Below the pieces are notes generated by a model. It did no database searches. It worked only from the letters and a program-made list of their open reading frames with translations, and had not been told where the DNA came from. This document shows positions 20,907 to 31,586 of a stretch of DNA of 64,000 nt, in pieces (the first letter of the stretch is position 1; every line of letters begins with the position of its first letter). The position numbers were made by a program, and so were the translations under genes. The DNA comes from Vibrio hepatarius (GTDB taxonomy: Bacteria > Pseudomonadota > Gammaproteobacteria > Enterobacterales > Vibrionaceae): NCBI RefSeq assembly GCF_011806575.1, contig NZ_JAATOO010000004.1:62001-126000 (forward strand), written 5' to 3'.

Positions 20907-22766
20907 TTACTGATTCACAACGTAATACTCGATATCAATCGTCTTACGCAGAATGCTAATTAAACCTGACAGGTCTTGCTGAGCATTCATTTGAACAAGC
21001 TGGCTTCCAATCTGCTCGCTGAATTGTGGCTCGAGCTTTTCGCTCACTTTATCCAATTCAACGATAACGATGTTGCCTTCCAAGTCTTTAGTTTGCGCGT
21101 ACTCGACAGCATCAGCTTGAGGCTTTGGCATTGAGAATACGGTTTCTGCTAGCGGAGAGCTGCGGTCAATCGACTGGCTTTCACCAAAGGCTAGATCGTG
21201 CTCTTCAAGCAAAGAAGTGTCACCTGCTTTAAGGCCAACAAGCAGTTTATCTGCAAGCTCGATGGCTGTTTGCTCACCTTTCACTTTAGACAGTGAAGCC
21301 ACTACGTCTTCACGTACATCTGCAAGTGGTAGCAAAGTTTCATCGCGGCTGTCTTCGACACGGACAACAATCACGTGTTCAGGAGCTACTTCGATGACTT
21401 CTGAGTTCAAACCGTCTTCTTTCACTTCCGGGCTTAAAATCGCTTGGATAATCGCTGGCGAGTTTAATAGCTCAGGCGCGTCAACTTGAGAGATAAAATC
21501 TGTTGTCTGGATTTTCGCATTGATTGCTTTCGCTGCGTCATCCAATGAATCAGGGTATTCAAATGCAACTTTTTCTAGCTCAGTTTGCAGCTCGTAGAAC
21601 TGATCAACCGCTTGTTGGTCACGCAATTCTGATTTGATTGATGCCGCAACTTCTTCATAAGGCTGAACAACTGGCGGCTTCACTTCATCAAGCTTAATGA
21701 TGTGGTAACCAAAGTCTGACTTAACCAGACCTGTTACATCACCAACGTTAACAAGCGCAAATGCAGCCTCTTCGAATGCAGGGTCCATCACATCACGTTC
21801 GATCCAACCTAATGAACCGCCTTCAGATGCGCTACCAAAGTCATCCGACTTCTCTTCAGCTAACTTAGCGAAGTCAGCACCTGCGTTCAGTTCATCTAAG
21901 ATGCTTTGCGCTTTCGCTTCATCGTCACCTTCGATAAGGATGTGACTAACACGACGTTGCGCTTGAGACGAGTACTTATCCAAATGTTCTTGGTAGTATT
22001 GCTTCGCTTGTTCATCAGAAACGTTGACTGCTTCTTTCAACTGCTGCGCAGATAACTCGATGTAAGCGACTTTTACTTGCTCAGGGCGCGTGTAACGCTC
22101 AGCATGGTCTTTGTAGTAACCATTGATGTCTTCTTCTGACAGCTCAACGTTCTTCGCAAAATCAGCGAGTGGTAGAACCACTGTTTTGATATCACGAGTT
22201 TGAGTCAGCAGCTTAGATTGAGTTTCTACTTCACCTGGAAGCGAGAAATCACTCGCTTGGATGGCCGTCAGTAGTTGGTTGCGAACCAAATCACGACGTA
22301 GGTACTCAGCAAAGCTCTCAGGGTTGAAGCCTGCACGACGCAACGACGCTTGGTAAATTTCTTGGTCGAATTTGCCGTCAACTTGGAATTGAGGCATTTC
22401 CAAAATCATTGTACGTACTTGGCTGTCACTAACACGTAGGCCTAAAGACTCTGCGTGCTGCTCAAGCAATACGTCGTTAACCATGCGATCCAGTACCGAC
22501 TTACGGAACGTTTCTACGTAGCTTGGATCTGCTAATAGGTTTGAGAAATAGTCACCTAGCTGTGCTTGCATGCGGTTGCGCTCATTTTGATACGCTTGCT
22601 CAAACTCACCACGGCCGATTTCAACATTGCCAACTTTTGCTGCTGTGTTACCTGTACCACCAATAATGTAGCTACCAACACCAGCAAATACGAATGATAG
22701 GATGATAAGTCCTAGGATAATTTTTACCGCGATGCTGTTAACGCCTTCGCGTAATCGATCCATCAT
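20907..22766 (-). CDS. ppiD: Periplasmic folding chaperone PpiD
   Basis: Inner-membrane-anchored chaperone beside the SecYEG translocon that helps newly exported proteins fold. The 619-residue protein has a single N-terminal membrane helix (IAVKIILGLIILSFVFAGVGSYI, ~12-34), a SurA-like N-terminal chaperone region (~35-180), one parvulin domain (~268-356; RRVSHILIEGDD, SLGWIERDVMDPAFEEAAFAL, SDFGYHIIKLDEV) and a C-terminal SurA-like part. The parvulin domain of PpiD is known to be of low or no isomerase activity. Two adjacent ATG codons (22766, 22763) could both serve as start. Confidence 0.95.
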   Translation of the reverse strand: MMDRLREGVNSIAVKIILGLIILSFVFAGVGSYIIGGTGNTAAKVGNVEIGRGEFEQAYQNERNRMQAQLGDYFSNLLADPSYVETFRKSVLDRMVNDVLLEQHAESLGLRVSDSQVRTMILEMPQFQVDGKFDQEIYQASLRRAGFNPESFAEYLRRDLVRNQLLTAIQASDFSLPGEVETQSKLLTQTRDIKTVVLPLADFAKNVELSEEDINGYYKDHAERYTRPEQVKVAYIELSAQQLKEAVNVSDEQAKQYYQEHLDKYSSQAQRRVSHILIEGDDEAKAQSILDELNAGADFAKLAEEKSDDFGSASEGGSLGWIERDVMDPAFEEAAFALVNVGDVTGLVKSDFGYHIIKLDEVKPPVVQPYEEVAASIKSELRDQQAVDQFYELQTELEKVAFEYPDSLDDAAKAINAKIQTTDFISQVDAPELLNSPAIIQAILSPEVKEDGLNSEVIEVAPEHVIVVRVEDSRDETLLPLADVREDVVASLSKVKGEQTAIELADKLLVGLKAGDTSLLEEHDLAFGESQSIDRSSPLAETVFSMPKPQADAVEYAQTKDLEGNIVIVELDKVSEKLEPQFSEQIGSQLVQMNAQQDLSGLISILRKTIDIEYYVVNQ

Positions 22767-22868
22767 ACTTAAACTACTCTCCGCTCACATACCAAACCAG
22801 TCTAAGTGTACTGACCTGAAAATGCTTAATACTAAAACAAAAAATGAATAGCGCGATAATATCAGAAA

Positions 22869-22896
22869 AAGAAATGCGCATCAGTATGATGCGCAT
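22869..22896 (-). terminator. Terminator of hupB
   Basis: Perfect stem ATGCGCATCA (22874-22883), loop GTA, TGATGCGCAT (22887-22896), with a T-rich minus-strand tail. Confidence 0.85.
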
Positions 22897-22940
22897 AATT
22901 TAAAAAGGTTCTAAAAAAATCGTTGAGTGTGTCGATTTAA

Positions 22941-23213
22941 TTAGTTGCAAGCGTCTTTAAGAGCTTTACCCGCTTTGAAAGATGGTACTTTCGCTTCAGC
23001 GATTTGGATTTCTTCACCAGTCTTAGGGTTACGACCAGTACGTGCCGCACGAGTGCGAACGCTAAATGTACCAAAACCAACTAGAGCAACTTGGTCGCCC
23101 GACTGTAGAGTGTCACCCACTGCTTCGATGAATGCGTCAAGAGCACGACCCGCTGATGCTTTAGATAGTTCTGCGTTTTCTGCGATTTTTTCTACTAATT
23201 GTGTTTTATTCAC
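22941..23213 (-). CDS. hupB: DNA-binding protein HU-beta
   Basis: Abundant nucleoid protein, 90 residues, forming homodimers or heterodimers with HU-alpha. [18 protein letters not shown] and the arm motif [29 protein letters not shown] are diagnostic. The start codon is GTG at 23213, as in E. coli hupB, with AAAGGGGAATCACA upstream as ribosome site. It follows lon, as in most gammaproteobacteria. An ordered, nested stem-loop lies in its upstream region (23280-23326). Confidence 0.96.
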   Translation of the reverse strand: MNKTQLVEKIAENAELSKASAGRALDAFIEAVGDTLQSGDQVALVGFGTFSVRTRAARTGRNPKTGEEIQIAEAKVPSFKAGKALKDACN

Positions 23214-23279
23214 TGTGATTCCCCTTTGTGCCGCCTGTTGTTGTTATTACGGCAGTTTATCGTTCCATTTCATTTCAAA

Positions 23280-23326
23280 TTAGCGACAATCCCTTACACA
23301 ACAAGGGCTGAAGCTATAGTCGCTAA
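23280..23326. other. Nested inverted repeats between lon and hupB
   Basis: TTAGCGAC (23280-23287) pairs with GTCGCTAA (23319-23326); inside it CCCTT (23291-23295) pairs with AAGGG (23303-23307). It lies 67-113 bp upstream of the hupB GTG, so it could be in the hupB promoter or leader. No T-run follows on either strand, so it is not a terminator. Confidence 0.45.
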
Positions 23327-23336
23327 CGTTAGCCTC

Positions 23337-23376
23337 CAAAAAAAACGCTGACAAGCCTTTTTGGGCTTATCAGCGT
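23337..23376 (-). terminator. Terminator of lon
   Basis: A 13-bp stem with one G-T pair (23345-23357 with 23364-23376) followed on the minus strand by eight T residues; 27 bp past the lon stop. Confidence 0.92.
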
Positions 23377-23402
23377 AATCTTTTACTTATTTTTGCTGCA
23401 CA

Positions 23403-25757
23403 TCACTCTTTTGTAGTAGCAATTGAGACACCTGTAGGGTCTTGTTCAAGCGCAACTTTTAGTACTTCGTCGATCCATTGCACCGGAATTACCTTAAGAT
23501 CAGCGATAACATTGTCTGGAATTTCTTCCAAATCACGCTCGTTATCTTTCGGGATAAGTACGGTTTTTATGCCGCCACGATGCGCTGCCAACAGCTTCTC
23601 TTTCAGACCACCAATCGGTAAAACTTCCCCGCGAAGCGTAATCTCACCTGTCATAGCAACTTCTGCTTTTACTGGGTTACCCGTTAAGCTAGAAACCAGT
23701 GCCGTACACATTGCGATACCAGCACTTGGACCATCTTTTGGTGTTGCACCTTCTGGCACGTGAACGTGAATATCACGTTTTTCGTAGAAGTCAGCGTTGA
23801 TGCCAAGTTTTTCAGCGCGAGAACGTACAACCGTCATCGCGGCTTGAATCGACTCTTGCATCACATCGCCTAGCGAGCCTGTTTGGGTTAGCTTGCCTTT
23901 ACCCGGCATTGACTGCGTCTCGATAGTCAGCAAGTCACCACCGACTTCAGTCCAAGCTAGACCTGTCACTTGACCGATACGGTTGCTTTCATCCGCTTTA
24001 CCGTAGTCAAAACGCTGAACACCTAAGTACTCTTTTAGGTTGTCGATGTTCACTTTGACCGTCTTCAAGCTCTTGTCCAATAAGATGTTTTTCACAGCCT
24101 TACGACAAACTTTCGAGATTTCACGCTCTAGGTTACGTACGCCCGCTTCGCGCGTGTAGTAACGGATAATACCGATAATCGCAGAGTCATCGATTTCAAT
24201 TTCGCCGTCTTTCAAACCGTTACGTTTGATTTGCTTGTCCACTAAGTGACGTTTAGCGATGTTGAGTTTTTCATCTTCGGTATAACCGGATAGACGAATC
24301 ACTTCCATACGGTCAAGTAATGGACCTGGGATGTTCATTGAGTTTGACGTTGCAACAAACATGACGTCAGACAGATCGTAGTCGACCTCTAAATAATGGT
24401 CGTTAAACGAGCTGTTCTGCTCTGGGTCGAGCACTTCAAGTAGTGCTGAAGACGGGTCACCACGCATATCAGATGACATCTTGTCGATTTCATCCAATAG
24501 GAACAACGGGTTCTTCACGCCAACTTTTGACATTTTTTGGATCAACTTACCCGGCATAGAACCGATGTAAGTACGACGGTGACCGCGGATTTCCGCTTCG
24601 TCACGTACGCCACCCAATGCCATACGAGTGTATTTACGACCAGTCGCTGCCGCAATTGAGCGACCTAGCGAGGTTTTACCTACACCCGGAGGACCAACAA
24701 GACAAAGGATCGGACCTTTCAACTTATTGATGCGGTTTTGAACTGCCAAATACTCAAGAATACGTTCTTTCACACGTTCTAGACCATAGTGGTCTTCGTT
24801 TAGAATCTCTTCGGCTTTGGCGAGATCTTTCTTCACTTTAGAACGCTTGTTCCAAGGCACACCCACCATCCAGTCGATGTAGCCACGAACTACCGTCGCT
24901 TCTGCCGACATTGGCGACATCATTTTCAGCTTTTGTAGTTCTTGTTCGGTTTTCTCGCGCGCTTCTTTAGGCATCTTGGAGTCGATGATTTTCTGCTTCA
25001 GAGTCTCAAACTCATCAACACCGTCTTCTGTTTCACCAAGCTCTTTCTGAATCGCTTTCATTTGCTCATTCAGGTAGTACTCGCGCTGAGATTTTTCCAT
25101 CTGCTTTTTAACACGAGTGCGAATGCGCTTCTCAACTTGCAGCAAGTCGATCTCCGACTCCATCTGACCCATTAAGAATTCAAGACGCTCGGTCACATCC
25201 AAAGACTCAAGAACCGTTTGCTTATCAGCTAGCTTGAGTGGCATATGTGCCGCGATAGTGTCAGCAAGACGCGCCGCTTCTTCGATTCCGTTCAATGACG
25301 TCAGCACTTCAGGCGGAATCTTTTTGTTTAGCTTAATGAAGCCTTCGAACTGGTTAATCGCACTGCGGACGATCACTTCTTCTTCACGTTCATCAAGCTG
25401 TTCGGTAATCAGGTACTCAGCGTCCGCAACGAAGAACTCATCGTCTGTCAGCTGATTAATTTTTGCACGCTGTTGACCTTCGACCAATACTTTCACCGTA
25501 CCATCCGGTAGCTTAAGTAGCTGCAGAATTGTCGCTACTGTACCGACTTCAAAAAGATCGTCTTTCGATGGTTCGTCAGTTTCGGCTTCTTTTTGGGCAA
25601 CAAGGAGTACTTGCTTGTTGTGATCCATCGCCGCTTCAAGGCAAGCGATTGATTTTTCACGTCCAACAAACAATGGAATTACCATGTGCGGGTAAACGAC
25701 TACATCTCTCAGAGGTAGTACGGGGATCTCGATACGTTCGGAACGTTCCAAGTTCAT
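23403..25757 (-). CDS. lon: ATP-dependent protease Lon (La)
   Basis: Cytoplasmic homohexameric AAA+ serine protease that degrades misfolded and regulatory proteins. From the ATG at 25757 it is 784 residues, the same length as E. coli Lon, beginning [18 protein letters not shown]; an ATG two codons upstream (25763) overlaps the ribosome site GGAAGAGAG and is less likely. Domains: N-terminal substrate domain (~1-200), long coiled coil (~200-310), AAA+ with Walker [10 protein letters not shown] and Walker [10 protein letters not shown], and a C-terminal protease with the catalytic serine in PKDGPSAG and lysine in [12 protein letters not shown] sigma-32-like promoter lies just upstream. Confidence 0.97.
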   Translation of the reverse strand: MNLERSERIEIPVLPLRDVVVYPHMVIPLFVGREKSIACLEAAMDHNKQVLLVAQKEAETDEPSKDDLFEVGTVATILQLLKLPDGTVKVLVEGQQRAKINQLTDDEFFVADAEYLITEQLDEREEEVIVRSAINQFEGFIKLNKKIPPEVLTSLNGIEEAARLADTIAAHMPLKLADKQTVLESLDVTERLEFLMGQMESEIDLLQVEKRIRTRVKKQMEKSQREYYLNEQMKAIQKELGETEDGVDEFETLKQKIIDSKMPKEAREKTEQELQKLKMMSPMSAEATVVRGYIDWMVGVPWNKRSKVKKDLAKAEEILNEDHYGLERVKERILEYLAVQNRINKLKGPILCLVGPPGVGKTSLGRSIAAATGRKYTRMALGGVRDEAEIRGHRRTYIGSMPGKLIQKMSKVGVKNPLFLLDEIDKMSSDMRGDPSSALLEVLDPEQNSSFNDHYLEVDYDLSDVMFVATSNSMNIPGPLLDRMEVIRLSGYTEDEKLNIAKRHLVDKQIKRNGLKDGEIEIDDSAIIGIIRYYTREAGVRNLEREISKVCRKAVKNILLDKSLKTVKVNIDNLKEYLGVQRFDYGKADESNRIGQVTGLAWTEVGGDLLTIETQSMPGKGKLTQTGSLGDVMQESIQAAMTVVRSRAEKLGINADFYEKRDIHVHVPEGATPKDGPSAGIAMCTALVSSLTGNPVKAEVAMTGEITLRGEVLPIGGLKEKLLAAHRGGIKTVLIPKDNERDLEEIPDNVIADLKVIPVQWIDEVLKVALEQDPTGVSIATTKE

Positions 25758-25791
25758 ATTCATCTCTCTTCCGCTTAGTCTTATGAGCAGT

Positions 25792-25820
25792 ATATGGGGG
25801 CTAATTGCTTGGATTCAATG
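25792..25820 (-). promoter_or_regulatory. Candidate sigma-32 (heat-shock) promoter of lon
   Basis: Minus strand reads ATTGAAT (-35, 25819-25813), a 13-nt spacer, then CCCCATAT (-10, 25799-25792). This is close to the CTTGAAA-N13-CCCCATNT consensus, 35 bp upstream of the lon ATG. Heat-shock control of lon is established in E. coli. Confidence 0.65.
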
Positions 25821-25827
25821 AAAGAAT

Positions 25828-25858
25828 AAAAAAAAGGAGGTAATTGATTACCTCCTTT
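25828..25858 (-). terminator. Terminator of clpX
   Basis: An 11-bp stem AAAGGAGGTAA (25833-25843), loop TTGA, TTACCTCCTTT (25848-25858), then a T-run on the minus strand. It separates clpPX from lon. Confidence 0.92.
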
Positions 25859-25886
25859 ATTGATTTAACAGTTTATGTGAATCTGA

Positions 25887-27170
25887 TTAAGATTCTGCGC
25901 CTGCTGCTTGATTATCTGCGTTGCTGTAAATCAGCAATGGATCAGACTCACCATTAATCACTGACTCATCAATCACAACTTTACTGACGTCGTCCATTGA
26001 AGGCAGTTCATACATAGTTTCAAGTAGCACACTCTCTAGAATTGAACGTAGACCACGAGCACCTGTTTTACGTTCCATCGCTTTCTTCGCGATAGCGCGT
26101 AGTGCATCTTCACGGAACTCAAGCTCTGAGTTTTCTAACTCAAATAGCGCTGCGTACTGTTTGGTCAACGCGTTCTTAGGTTCACACAAGATTTGGATCA
26201 GTGCTTCTTCGTCCAATTCTGTCAGCGTGGTGGTTACTGGTAGACGACCGATAAACTCAGGGATCAGGCCGTATTTAACCAAATCTTCTGGCTCTACCTG
26301 CATAAACAGTTCACCAACGGTCTTAGTTTCGTCTTTAGAGCGCACTTCTGCACCAAAGCCAATACCTGTACCCGTCGCCACACGCTGTTCAATCACTTTA
26401 TCTAGGCCAGCAAACGCACCACCGCAGATAAACAGAATCTTAGATGTGTCTACTTGCAGGAACTCTTGCTGAGGATGCTTACGACCACCTTGTGGCGGAA
26501 CTGAAGCAACCGTACCTTCGATAAGTTTTAATAGCGCTTGCTGTACACCTTCACCCGACACATCTCGTGTGATTGAAGGGTTTTCAGCCTTACGTGAAAT
26601 CTTGTCGATTTCATCAATGTACACAATACCACGTTCTGCTTTCGCTACGTCGTAGTCACATTTCTGCAGAAGTTTTTGGATGATGTTTTCTACATCCTCA
26701 CCCACGTAACCTGCTTCGGTCAACGTGGTCGCATCTGCCATCGTGAATGGTACATCTAGGAAACGAGCCAGTGTTTCAGCCAATAGCGTTTTACCACTAC
26801 CCGTAGGACCGATGAGAAGGATGTTACTTTTACCAAGTTCAACACCTTCGCTCGTCGTGTCTCCATTACGTAAACGCTTGTAGTGGTTATAAACGGCTAC
26901 TGCTAGCACTTTCTTAGCGTAATCTTGACCAATCACATAGTCATCTAGATGCTCTCGAATCGCTTTTGGCGTCGGTAGTGCCTCAGATTGTTTCTTAGGC
27001 AGAACATCTTTAATTTCTTCACGAATAATGTCGTTACACAGGTCGACACATTCGTCACAAATATAGACGGATGGACCGGCGATCAGCTTGCGAACTTCGT
27101 GCTGGCTTTTGCCGCAGAAAGAGCAGTAAAGAAGCTTACTACTACCGCTCTCTTTGCTTTTGTCTGTCAT
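25887..27170 (-). CDS. clpX: ATP-dependent Clp protease ATP-binding subunit ClpX
   Basis: AAA+ unfoldase that feeds tagged and regulatory substrates to ClpP. The 427-residue protein starts with the zinc-binding domain ([18 protein letters not shown]...CDECVDLC, residues ~16-41), then Walker A GPTGSGKT, the pore loop GYVGED, Walker [10 protein letters not shown], and a GIGFGAE loop that docks into ClpP. The 71-bp gap to clpP contains no terminator, so clpP-clpX is one transcript. Confidence 0.97.
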   Translation of the reverse strand: MTDKSKESGSSKLLYCSFCGKSQHEVRKLIAGPSVYICDECVDLCNDIIREEIKDVLPKKQSEALPTPKAIREHLDDYVIGQDYAKKVLAVAVYNHYKRLRNGDTTSEGVELGKSNILLIGPTGSGKTLLAETLARFLDVPFTMADATTLTEAGYVGEDVENIIQKLLQKCDYDVAKAERGIVYIDEIDKISRKAENPSITRDVSGEGVQQALLKLIEGTVASVPPQGGRKHPQQEFLQVDTSKILFICGGAFAGLDKVIEQRVATGTGIGFGAEVRSKDETKTVGELFMQVEPEDLVKYGLIPEFIGRLPVTTTLTELDEEALIQILCEPKNALTKQYAALFELENSELEFREDALRAIAKKAMERKTGARGLRSILESVLLETMYELPSMDDVSKVVIDESVINGESDPLLIYSNADNQAAGAES

Positions 27171-27241
27171 TCGCTAACCTCTTAGCCTTTACTCAATATG
27201 ATTTGAGTGTATATCAATTTAAGCCGAATTGCGCGAAACAA

Positions 27242-27868
27242 TTATTGGCCGCGGTGAGTTAATACCGCATCTACCAAACCGTATTCTACAGCTTGTTCAG
27301 CTGCCATAAAGTTGTCACGGTCGGTATCTCGCTCGATAACTTCAAGCGGTTGGCCTGTGTGTTCTGCAAGCAGCTTATTCAGTTTCTGTTTGATAGTCAG
27401 GATCTCTTGTGCGTGGATCTGAATATCAGACGCTTGGCCTTGGAAACCACCTAGCGGCTGGTGAATCATTACGCGAGAGTTTGGCAACACGTAACGTTTA
27501 CCCGGAGCACCACCAGCAAGTAGGAATGCGCCCATTGAACACGCTTGACCCATACACACAGTGCTAACGTTTGGTTTGATGAACTGCATGGTGTCGTAGA
27601 TTGACATACCTGCAGTAACGCTACCACCTGGCGAGTTGATGTATAGGAAGATATCTTTGTCTGGATTTTCTGATTCCAAGAAAAGCAGCTGAGCCACGAC
27701 AAGGTTTGCCATGTGGTCTTCAACTTGACCGGTCAAGAAAATCACTCGTTCTTTTAGAAGACGAGAGTAGATATCGTAAGAACGTTCACCGCGGGAAGTT
27801 TGTTCAACCACCATTGGTACTAGCGCGTCTAAAATTGGCGACATTGCATTTTTTTCTTGGTAGCTCAT
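27242..27868 (-). CDS. clpP: ATP-dependent Clp protease proteolytic subunit ClpP
   Basis: Serine protease that assembles as a 14-mer and degrades substrates fed by ClpX or ClpA. The 208-residue product has the catalytic serine in [14 protein letters not shown], the histidine in [14 protein letters not shown] and the aspartate in RDTDRDNFM. The N-terminal 8-10 residues are probably a self-cleaved propeptide, as in E. coli. The ATG at 27868 is used; a second ATG at 27844 ([12 protein letters not shown]) could also begin translation. Confidence 0.97.
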   Translation of the reverse strand: MSYQEKNAMSPILDALVPMVVEQTSRGERSYDIYSRLLKERVIFLTGQVEDHMANLVVAQLLFLESENPDKDIFLYINSPGGSVTAGMSIYDTMQFIKPNVSTVCMGQACSMGAFLLAGGAPGKRYVLPNSRVMIHQPLGGFQGQASDIQIHAQEILTIKQKLNKLLAEHTGQPLEVIERDTDRDNFMAAEQAVEYGLVDAVLTHRGQ

Positions 27869-27973
27869 ATTCTTATGTCCCTAAAATAAATGGCCCGGAT
27901 GATGATAATCATACGGACCATTGTTAGCAGAATAGTTAACGTTAAGTCAACCTTCTACGCGCGAACTTGCTTA

Positions 27974-29278
27974 TTAAGCAGCAGGTTGCTGGTTCATTAG
28001 CTCGTTGAAGCTAACTGCTTTTTCAGTAACCTGAGCTTTAGCGATGATTGCGTCGATTGCTTGCTCTTCTAGAGCAACGTTACGCATGTTGTTCATCATT
28101 TGCTCGTTCTGCTCGTAGTAAGCAATAACTTCAGATGGATCTTCGTATGCTGTCGCCATTTCTTCGATCAGTGCTTTCACTTTCTCGTCATCAGCTTTTA
28201 GCTCTTCAGACTTGATTACTTCACCAAGTAGAAGACCAACAACTACGCGACGCTTAGCTTGCTCTTCGAACAATTCACGTGGAAGTTGTGCAGCTGCTTC
28301 TGGGTTACCACCGAAGCGTTGTGCAGCTTGCTGACGTAGAGTACCAATTTCTTGGTCAATAAGTGCAGCTGGTACGTCGATTTCGTTTTCTTTAACTAGA
28401 CCTTCAAGAGCTTGCTCTTTGATACGGTTCTTGATTGCTTGCTTAAGTTCGCGTTCCATGTTCTTACGAACTTCAGCTTTAAGTGCATCGATACCGCCTT
28501 CAGTCACACCGAACTTAGCAACGAACTCGTCGTTTAGTTCTGGAAGCTCACGAGCTTCAACTTTGTTTACTTTGATAGCGAATTTCGCAGCTTTACCTTT
28601 TAGGTTCTCTGCGTGGTAATCTTCTGGGAAAGTCACGTCGATGTCGAATTCCATACCAGCAGTCTTACCTGCGATACCGTCTTCGAAACCAGGGATCATG
28701 CGACCAGCGCCCATTTCTAGAGGGAAGCCTTCGGCTTTACCGCCTTCGAACTCTTCGCCGTCGATAGAACCAACGAAGTCGATGTTTACACGCTTGCCTT
28801 CTTCAGCTGCTTCTTCAACTTCAGCCCAAGTTGCTTGTTGCTTACGTAGAGTTTCGATCATCTCTTCAACGTCTGCATCGTTAACTTCAGTTGCTGGTTT
28901 TTCAACAGTGATGTTTTCTAGGCCTTTCAGTTCTACTTCTGGGTATACTTCGAAAGTTGCAGTGAAAACTAGATCTTCACCTTCTTTGCTTTCAACTGGA
29001 GCGAAAGTTGGCGCGCCTGCTGGGTTGATTTTTTCTTTAACGATCGCTTCGATGAAGTGACGTTGCATTACTTCGCCCATCACGTCTTGACGTACTGCTT
29101 TGCCGTACATCTGTGCAACCATTTTTAGAGGCACTTTGCCTTTACGGAAACCATCGAAACGACGGTTCTTAGCGATGTTGCGTAGTTCAGCTGTTACAGC
29201 ATCTTCGATGTTTGCAGCAGGAACAGTAATGTTAAGACGGCGCTCTAGGCCCTCTAGCGTTTCAACAGTAACTTGCAT
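27974..29278 (-). CDS. tig: Trigger factor (ribosome-associated chaperone and peptidyl-prolyl isomerase)
   Basis: First chaperone to meet nascent chains at the ribosomal exit tunnel. It is 434 residues. The N-terminal ribosome-binding domain carries the signature [12 protein letters not shown] (near residues 39-50; the E. coli docking motif is GFRxGKxP). The middle FKBP-type isomerase domain (~150-245) includes [33 protein letters not shown], and a long helical C-terminal arm follows. It precedes clpP on the same strand, as usual, with a 105-bp gap. Confidence 0.97.
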   Translation of the reverse strand: MQVTVETLEGLERRLNITVPAANIEDAVTAELRNIAKNRRFDGFRKGKVPLKMVAQMYGKAVRQDVMGEVMQRHFIEAIVKEKINPAGAPTFAPVESKEGEDLVFTATFEVYPEVELKGLENITVEKPATEVNDADVEEMIETLRKQQATWAEVEEAAEEGKRVNIDFVGSIDGEEFEGGKAEGFPLEMGAGRMIPGFEDGIAGKTAGMEFDIDVTFPEDYHAENLKGKAAKFAIKVNKVEARELPELNDEFVAKFGVTEGGIDALKAEVRKNMERELKQAIKNRIKEQALEGLVKENEIDVPAALIDQEIGTLRQQAAQRFGGNPEAAAQLPRELFEEQAKRRVVVGLLLGEVIKSEELKADDEKVKALIEEMATAYEDPSEVIAYYEQNEQMMNNMRNVALEEQAIDAIIAKAQVTEKAVSFNELMNQQPAA

Positions 29279-29777
29279 TATTCATTAACCTCAAAACTGG
29301 CTCAGTCTCACTGAGCTTATGTGCCCTTGCGCTAAGCGAGGACCCATCCTTGTTTGTACTCTGTGAGTACTCTTTGTAAATCGAGTATCGGAAATCGAAC
29401 AAATCGATTACCGGACTAATTAGCGATATCTTCACGAACAGTATTCGTTAAAGGTATCTCCGATTAGTCTCAAGATAAAAATTAGACGCAGCATTCTACC
29501 GACCTAGTCGATAGCTGTCGAGCCAATCCCTAGAATACCGACGGCATTCTCCTAAAAACTCATTTAATTGCTAAAAAAAACAACAATACAGCGGATATTG
29601 CTATCAGAAATGGGGACATTAAAGGCTTTTTCAAGAGAAACTAGACTTTTTTTCGAATTAAAGAACAAAACTAGATCTAAGTCCGGTTTTATTCCTCATT
29701 TTTGTTACACCAGCAAACACTCTTTTAACAAAAAACATTACTCTAAGCGAGTGTTGTAGTGCCAAACAGGGAATGTC
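29279..29777. other. Divergent intergenic region between tig and dctB
   Basis: About 500 bp with no credible gene. It should hold the tig promoter (left) and the dctB promoter (right). An imperfect 56-nt hairpin sits at 29414-29469, and an ACACTC...GAGTGT repeat lies ~25-65 bp upstream of dctB. A 63-codon frame at 29568-29759 has no ribosome site and no family resemblance. Confidence 0.6.
29414..29469. other. Imperfect 56-nt hairpin upstream of tig
   Basis: GACTAAT (29414-29420) pairs with ATTAGTC (29463-29469); inside it GATATC-TT (29425-29432) pairs with AA-GGTATC (29450-29458, one bulge) and ACGAA (29434-29438) with TTCGT (29444-29448), loop CAGTA. There is no adjacent T-run, so it does not look like a terminator. 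Role unknown. Confidence 0.45.
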
Positions 29778-31586
29778 ATGTCACCATTTCGCAGAGCCAA
29801 TCTCTACCTACTGCTTTTTTACTTGTTGTGTCTTATTCTTGGTGCTCAATCTGTCTGGAATTATCACTACCAATCGCTGCTCGATGAACATCAAGCTCAA
29901 CTCGATCGTTTCGCCAGCAACGTTTCTTCCAAGCTGGATAAGTACGCGCACCTCCCGCAGTTGCTTGCCAAAGACGCCGAATTGATTGCGGCACTTAAAC
30001 TCCCGGACAACCCCGCACAAATCAACTTGACCAACCGCTACCTTGAAAACGTCAACACGATTATCCAAGCGGCAGATACCTATTTACTCGACCGTTGGGG
30101 CAATACCATTTCCGCCAGCAACTGGAACCTGCAGCGCTCATTCGTGGGGATCAACTTTGCTTGGCGCCCTTATTTTTCAGATGCGATTGCGGGCAATGCG
30201 AGCCAATACTTCGCACTGGGTTCAACCTCAGGACAACGCGGCTATTACTACTCCTACCCAGTAGTGTATGCAGCGGAAATCATCGGCGTCATCGTGGTGA
30301 AAATGGATCTCAGCGCGATTGAAAGTAATTGGAAGAGTAAACAAAACACTTTTGTCGCCACCGACGAGAATAATATCGTGTTCATGTCGAGTAATCCGAG
30401 TTGGCTGTTTAAGAGTTTGACACCACTACCCGCTAAGCAACGCGAAGCGATTATAGCCAGCCGCCAATATTTGGATACCGAGATAGAATCACTTGGCTTA
30501 GTGGGATCACTTGACGACGTGAACAACGAGTTACGCAACCCTAAAATCGGCTGGATTCAGGGCGATTACATCGTATCTAGTCGCCAACTGGCAAACCTAG
30601 ATCTGACGATTCGCGTATTGACTGAAAAAGTCACGCTATTCTGGCTGACGGTCAGCTTTGCCATGGTGATGACGCTGGTATTTGTGATTGTTTTTTTGAC
30701 CTTACAACTCACCTACCAAAGACAGCTCAAAAAGCGCCAGTTCGAACAACTTCAGTCTGAAGCGAAACAAAAGCTCGAGTTTCTTGTGATGGAGCGAACG
30801 TCTGAGTTGCACGCCGAAGTACTTGAACGTACGCGCACTGAGCAAGCGCTGCGACACACTCAAGATGAATTGATTCAGGCAGCGAAGCTGGCGGTATTGG
30901 GCCAAATGTCCGCCAGTATCAGCCACGAGCTCAACAATCCACTGGCAGCAATCCGAAGCTTTGCCGATAACGGCCGTCGTTTTCTTGCAAAAGAGAAATA
31001 CGACCGAGTCGATGACAACTTAGAACGAATCTCAAACCTGACAGACCGTATGGCCACCATTAGCAACCAGCTAAAAGCGTTTACACGCAAATCTGACAGC
31101 AGCGATGTTAACGTGCTCGATCTGGCGCCAATTATCGTCTCCGCCAGAGAGTTGGTGATGCCACAACTCAAAGCGAGCCGGATTGAGTTAATCGCCGATG
31201 TTCCTCATCCACTCGGTAAAGTGGAAGTGAATGCGATTCAGGTAGAACAGGTGTTGATTAACTTAATGACGAATGCTGCTCAGGCGGTGGAAGATTTGGA
31301 AGAACGAAAGGTGCAGTTGTCGACGCAAAGCTTCGAAGATTCCATCGAGATCTATATTGACGACAATGGTCCAGGTATCGATGCCACCAAGGCAGAGCAC
31401 CTGTTTGAGCCTTTCTTTACGACTAAGAAAAACGGGCTCGGACTCGGTCTCTCGATCTCACAACAGATTATAGAAACAATGAAAGGCAAGCTGACCGTAG
31501 GCCAATCTCCGCTCGGCGGCGCTCGGTTCACGATTTCACTGCCACTCGTTAGCTCAACGGCTAAGCAGAACACTAAGGACAGTTGA
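29778..31586 (+). CDS. dctB: C4-dicarboxylate sensor histidine kinase DctB
   Basis: Inner-membrane sensor of succinate, fumarate or malate that phosphorylates DctD. The 602-residue protein has transmembrane helices at ~9-26 and ~287-310 flanking a double-PDC periplasmic sensor (RWGNTISASNWN, FVGINFAWRPYFSDA, GYYYSYPV). A coiled linker leads to the kinase core with the phospho-acceptor histidine H383 in SASISHELNNPLAAI, the N box LINLMTNAAQA and the G boxes IDDNGPGID and GLGLGLSI. The stop codon overlaps the dctD ATG by one base, so the pair is co-translated. Confidence 0.93.
   Translation: MSPFRRANLYLLLFYLLCLILGAQSVWNYHYQSLLDEHQAQLDRFASNVSSKLDKYAHLPQLLAKDAELIAALKLPDNPAQINLTNRYLENVNTIIQAADTYLLDRWGNTISASNWNLQRSFVGINFAWRPYFSDAIAGNASQYFALGSTSGQRGYYYSYPVVYAAEIIGVIVVKMDLSAIESNWKSKQNTFVATDENNIVFMSSNPSWLFKSLTPLPAKQREAIIASRQYLDTEIESLGLVGSLDDVNNELRNPKIGWIQGDYIVSSRQLANLDLTIRVLTEKVTLFWLTVSFAMVMTLVFVIVFLTLQLTYQRQLKKRQFEQLQSEAKQKLEFLVMERTSELHAEVLERTRTEQALRHTQDELIQAAKLAVLGQMSASISHELNNPLAAIRSFADNGRRFLAKEKYDRVDDNLERISNLTDRMATISNQLKAFTRKSDSSDVNVLDLAPIIVSARELVMPQLKASRIELIADVPHPLGKVEVNAIQVEQVLINLMTNAAQAVEDLEERKVQLSTQSFEDSIEIYIDDNGPGIDATKAEHLFEPFFTTKKNGLGLGLSISQQIIETMKGKLTVGQSPLGGARFTISLPLVSSTAKQNTKDS

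Noticed and set aside
28641..29060. 139-codon frame antisense to tig
   Set aside because: Shadow of trigger factor with serine-rich composition typical of such artefacts.
29568..29759. 63-codon frame upstream of dctB
   Set aside because: No ribosome site and low-complexity basic composition; more likely part of the promoter region.
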